From Candidatus Kapaibacterium sp. (GTDB taxonomy: Bacteria; Bacteroidota; Ignavibacteria; Kapaibacteriales; UBA2268), in assembly GCA_030835065.1 (NCBI GenBank), contig JAUQWR010000845.1:1-7884 (forward strand): a DNA stretch of 7,884 nucleotides, written 5' to 3'. The position numbers and the translations under genes were made by a program. The notes under the pieces were generated by a model. It ran no database searches. It was not told the DNA's origin and was given only the letters and a program-made list of their open reading frames with translations. This document shows, in pieces, positions 5,426 through 7,884 of this stretch. Position 1 is the stretch's first letter. The number at the start of each line of letters is the position of its first letter.

Positions 5426-7884
5426 ATGCGTAAACTGATTTTATGCCTTTTCCTAGCGATACTAATAGCTCCGGTATCAAGCTTTGCCAGTATTTATGGC
5501 ACATTAAAAGGAAAAGTATTAGATGCTGACGAGGGCAATAAGGGGCTGAAGTCTGCCAGAGTTGCCATTATTGGTACAACTAAAGGTACACAAATTAAAA
5601 ATGATGACGGTAGCTTTACAATTACTGGTATTACTGCAGGTTCTTACAAAATAAAAGTTACCTATGCTGGTAAAGAACCAAAAGAAGTAGATGTGACTAT
5701 CGTTGCAGATCAGGTTGCTAATATTGAAATATTAATGTCTAGCAAAAGCTTTACTACAAAAGATATCGTAGTAACAGGCAAAAGTACAAGCAAAAAGAAT
5801 GCATCAGACATTGGTCAAGTTGCAACAATGGGCGGCGAAGAACTAAGAAATACACCTAGAAGTTCTTTGGCTGGTGTAATTTCTACTGCAGCTGGTGTAA
5901 GCAGCCAAGGTGGTGCTTTTAGCATTAGAGGTTCACAAGCTTCTGAAACTCAGATCCGTGTTGATGGTATGGATGTATCCAATCAGTTTACAGGTGGTTT
6001 GGGTATGATGGGCTCAGGTTATACTCCAATGGTATCAACTTATGGAGTAGAACAAGTACAAATATTAAAAGGTGGCTTTTCTGCAGAATATGGAGAAGCA
6101 CAAGCAGGTTATGTAAACTCAGTTGGTAGAGTTGGACGTACTGATAGATATTCATCTTACTTCGCATGGCGTACTGATATTCCTTCGCTTTGGGGTTCGC
6201 AAAGAGCTGGCATAAGAGTAGTAAAAGAAGGTAATAAATATGTACCTCAAGAATATGGTCCAGGTTTGAAGTTGCAGGGTGGACAAGAAAATGAATTTGA
6301 CTTTGGTATTGGTGGTCCGTTACAAATTTATCAAAATGCAACATTTTTTATTTCTACAAACATGTTTACAGAAAAATACAGAAATAATAGTTATGAAGTA
6401 AGAGACCCATGGGGAAATAATTTAGGTTTAATGGAAGGAAATCGCTCTTGGAGAAAGAATATAAGCGCTAAATTCCAATTGCCAATTTACCAAGGTTTAA
6501 CACTTACTTTGTCTACTTCGTATGGTATTACAAGTATCGAATCAAGTGGCTGGGATTGGTTGTATTCCAACGAAACAGCAAAATTTATAAATGGTACAGA
6601 TACAACAACAAATGGAATTACAGAAAGTTTTGCCAAACAAAATGTATTAAACAATAATGTATATAATGTTTTGGCAAAAATCAATCATACAATCAACGAA
6701 GAAAGCTTTTACGAAATTAATTTTTCAACAAACGTAAATAATGAAGAATCTAGCAGAAGAATTGGCAATTCCGATCCAAATTTCTTCACAGGATTTGATG
6801 TTTATATTCCAAAAGATGAAAAAACCTATGATGGTTACGATTTAGTTGATGCAGAATTGGTAAATGGCAGATATGTTGGTGATAAGATTGTTGATATTTA
6901 TCAACCTCTTATCGAAACAAGAAAATCTGAAGACGGCTTCTATGAAGGTACTTTCATGAAGAGAAATAAATTGACTGGCTACTACGAAGGCGAACCAAAT
7001 TATACAGGTTCAAACAACCCTTATGGATTGACAAGATATTTCCAAACATCTGGTTCAGATCAAGGTTTTGCATTCCGTTATGGCAGTTATTACCAATTAG
7101 ACGGAAGCTATACACTTACATTTGTTCATGGTAAAGAAAAAGAAAAATTTTCACACGTGTTTAAAACAGGTTTTGAAGCAAGATTTTTCGAACAACACAG
7201 ACATGCAAATTCAAATCCATGGGATGGTAATCCATTCTATGATGTATATACTGATAAATGGGGTGGAAACTTATATGCAGATAACGAAAAAGTTTATTCA
7301 AGAACAAGTTCTCCATTCAAACCAAGAAAATATGGATTTTATATCACAGATCAAGTATTTTATAAAGGTATAATATTTACACCTGGTTTGAGATTAGATA
7401 TTTTTGATCCAAATTCAAACTATAGACTACCTTCACAAAACTTTACATCAATCAAAGCAGATACAGGCTTTGCAAAAGCAAATGCTAAAGTTCAGGTAAG
7501 TCCTCGTATAAATATTGCTTATCCAATCATCGAAAATGTTTCTACACTAAAATTATCATATGGTTGGTATTTCAAAGTGCCTCAATTGCAAAACTTATAC
7601 GACAAGTATCCAATTGACTTGATACGTCCAGGCGATATCGTAGGTAATCCAAATATGGGCGCACAAAAGACAGCTGCATATGAAATAACATATGATCATA
7701 ATTTAACTGAAGATTTTTCATTTTCATTCTCGACATATTATAAAGATGCTTATAATCAATTAGGTATCAAACAATATACTGCAGTACCTAGTCCATATTT
7801 CCAATATGAAGTATCAGAGTATGGAAGTTCAAAAGGTATAGAAATTGAATTCAAGAAACGTCAGAGAGACAATTTTGGATTTTC
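5426..7884 (+). CDS. TonB-dependent outer-membrane receptor (3' end outside window)
   Basis: The frame is open from the ATG at 5426 to the last base: 819 codons plus two bases, with no stop. Residues 1-22 are a signal peptide (likely cut after SSFA). Residues ~24-105 form a carboxypeptidase-D-like regulatory beta-sandwich (GTLKGKVLDADEG ... DDGSFTITGITAGSYKIKV), typical of FCB-group receptors. DIVVTG (113-118) looks like the TonB box, which the inner-membrane TonB contacts. The plug follows (~128-240), with GVISTAAGVSSQGGAFSIRG, IRVDGMDV and the ILKGGFSAEYGEAQAG segment. The rest is the outer-membrane barrel, with aromatic-rich strands and long loops and, near the edge, SPRINIAYPI and SYGWYFKVPQLQNLY. 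Such receptors import large or scarce nutrients using the proton-motive force. There is no STN signalling domain before the plug and no SusD gene upstream, so it fits neither the FecA nor the SusC/SusD pattern. The substrate is unknown. Confidence 0.93.
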   Translation, partial: MRKLILCLFLAILIAPVSSFASIYGTLKGKVLDADEGNKGLKSARVAIIGTTKGTQIKNDDGSFTITGITAGSYKIKVTYAGKEPKEVDVTIVADQVANIEILMSSKSFTTKDIVVTGKSTSKKNASDIGQVATMGGEELRNTPRSSLAGVISTAAGVSSQGGAFSIRGSQASETQIRVDGMDVSNQFTGGLGMMGSGYTPMVSTYGVEQVQILKGGFSAEYGEAQAGYVNSVGRVGRTDRYSSYFAWRTDIPSLWGSQRAGIRVVKEGNKYVPQEYGPGLKLQGGQENEFDFGIGGPLQIYQNATFFISTNMFTEKYRNNSYEVRDPWGNNLGLMEGNRSWRKNISAKFQLPIYQGLTLTLSTSYGITSIESSGWDWLYSNETAKFINGTDTTTNGITESFAKQNVLNNNVYNVLAKINHTINEESFYEINFSTNVNNEESSRRIGNSDPNFFTGFDVYIPKDEKTYDGYDLVDAELVNGRYVGDKIVDIYQPLIETRKSEDGFYEGTFMKRNKLTGYYEGEPNYTGSNNPYGLTRYFQTSGSDQGFAFRYGSYYQLDGSYTLTFVHGKEKEKFSHVFKTGFEARFFEQHRHANSNPWDGNPFYDVYTDKWGGNLYADNEKVYSRTSSPFKPRKYGFYITDQVFYKGIIFTPGLRLDIFDPNSNYRLPSQNFTSIKADTGFAKANAKVQVSPRINIAYPIIENVSTLKLSYGWYFKVPQLQNLYDKYPIDLIRPGDIVGNPNMGAQKTAAYEITYDHNLTEDFSFSFSTYYKDAYNQLGIKQYTAVPSPYFQYEVSEYGSSKGIEIEFKKRQRDNFGF

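Noticed and set aside
5988..6344. 118-codon open frame on the minus strand inside the receptor gene
   Set aside because: It is fully antisense to the TonB receptor plug and barrel, and its composition is that of a complement shadow.
7122..7373. 83-codon open frame on the plus strand within the receptor gene
   Set aside because: It is out of frame with the continuous TonB receptor reading frame that runs to the edge, and has no start signal.
1..7884. CRISPR arrays, tRNA/rRNA genes, insertion sequences
   Set aside because: No regularly spaced repeats, no cloverleaf or rRNA-like stretches, and no transposase or terminal inverted repeats were found on reading both strands.

Overview
This AT-rich window carries six genes, all on the + strand. 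The contents point to a Bacteroidota/Chlorobiota-type (FCB group) bacterium. The clearest markers are a type IX secretion system (T9SS) C-terminal sorting domain, a TonB-dependent receptor with an N-terminal carboxypeptidase-D-like regulatory domain, and an ECF sigma factor with a Bacteroidota-style membrane anti-sigma factor. The two exported-protein genes have clear GGAG Shine-Dalgarno sequences, whereas many classical Bacteroidia rely little on such sites. This may favour a deeper lineage such as the Ignavibacteria/Kapabacteria side of the group, but that is inference and the genus cannot be named.

Layout. Positions 1-797 hold the 3' part of a sensor histidine kinase whose sensor region lies upstream of the window. 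A small DUF861-type cupin gene follows at 822-1094. An AT-rich gap (1095-1247) contains a convincing candidate for an ECF-type promoter. Next come an ECF sigma factor (1248-1811) and, overlapping it by 11 bp, a membrane protein (1801-3237) that looks like its anti-sigma factor. A 206-bp gap (3238-3443) holds two stem-loops and a possible housekeeping promoter. Then come a T9SS-exported protein with BNR/Asp-box motifs (3444-5375) and a large TonB-dependent receptor (from 5426) that runs off the right edge.

The most interesting gene is the anti-sigma protein at 1801-3237. It reads as a single polypeptide with a cytoplasmic anti-sigma-like domain, one inner-membrane helix, a long Asn-rich linker of about 170 residues, and a C-terminal domain that looks like an outer-membrane beta-barrel ending in phenylalanine. 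Such a protein would be anchored in both membranes and could pass outer-membrane information directly to the sigma factor. I recall this architecture as recently described in Bacteroides ('dual membrane-spanning anti-sigma', Dma); here it appears in a different genomic setting, next to a T9SS cargo and a TonB receptor.

How the genes may work together: the sigma/anti-sigma pair forms one translationally coupled unit that probably regulates itself. The T9SS cargo and the receptor are separated by 50 bp and may be co-transcribed. Both make surface products. The receptor has no FecA-type signalling (STN) domain, so it is unlikely to be the classical input to this sigma factor.
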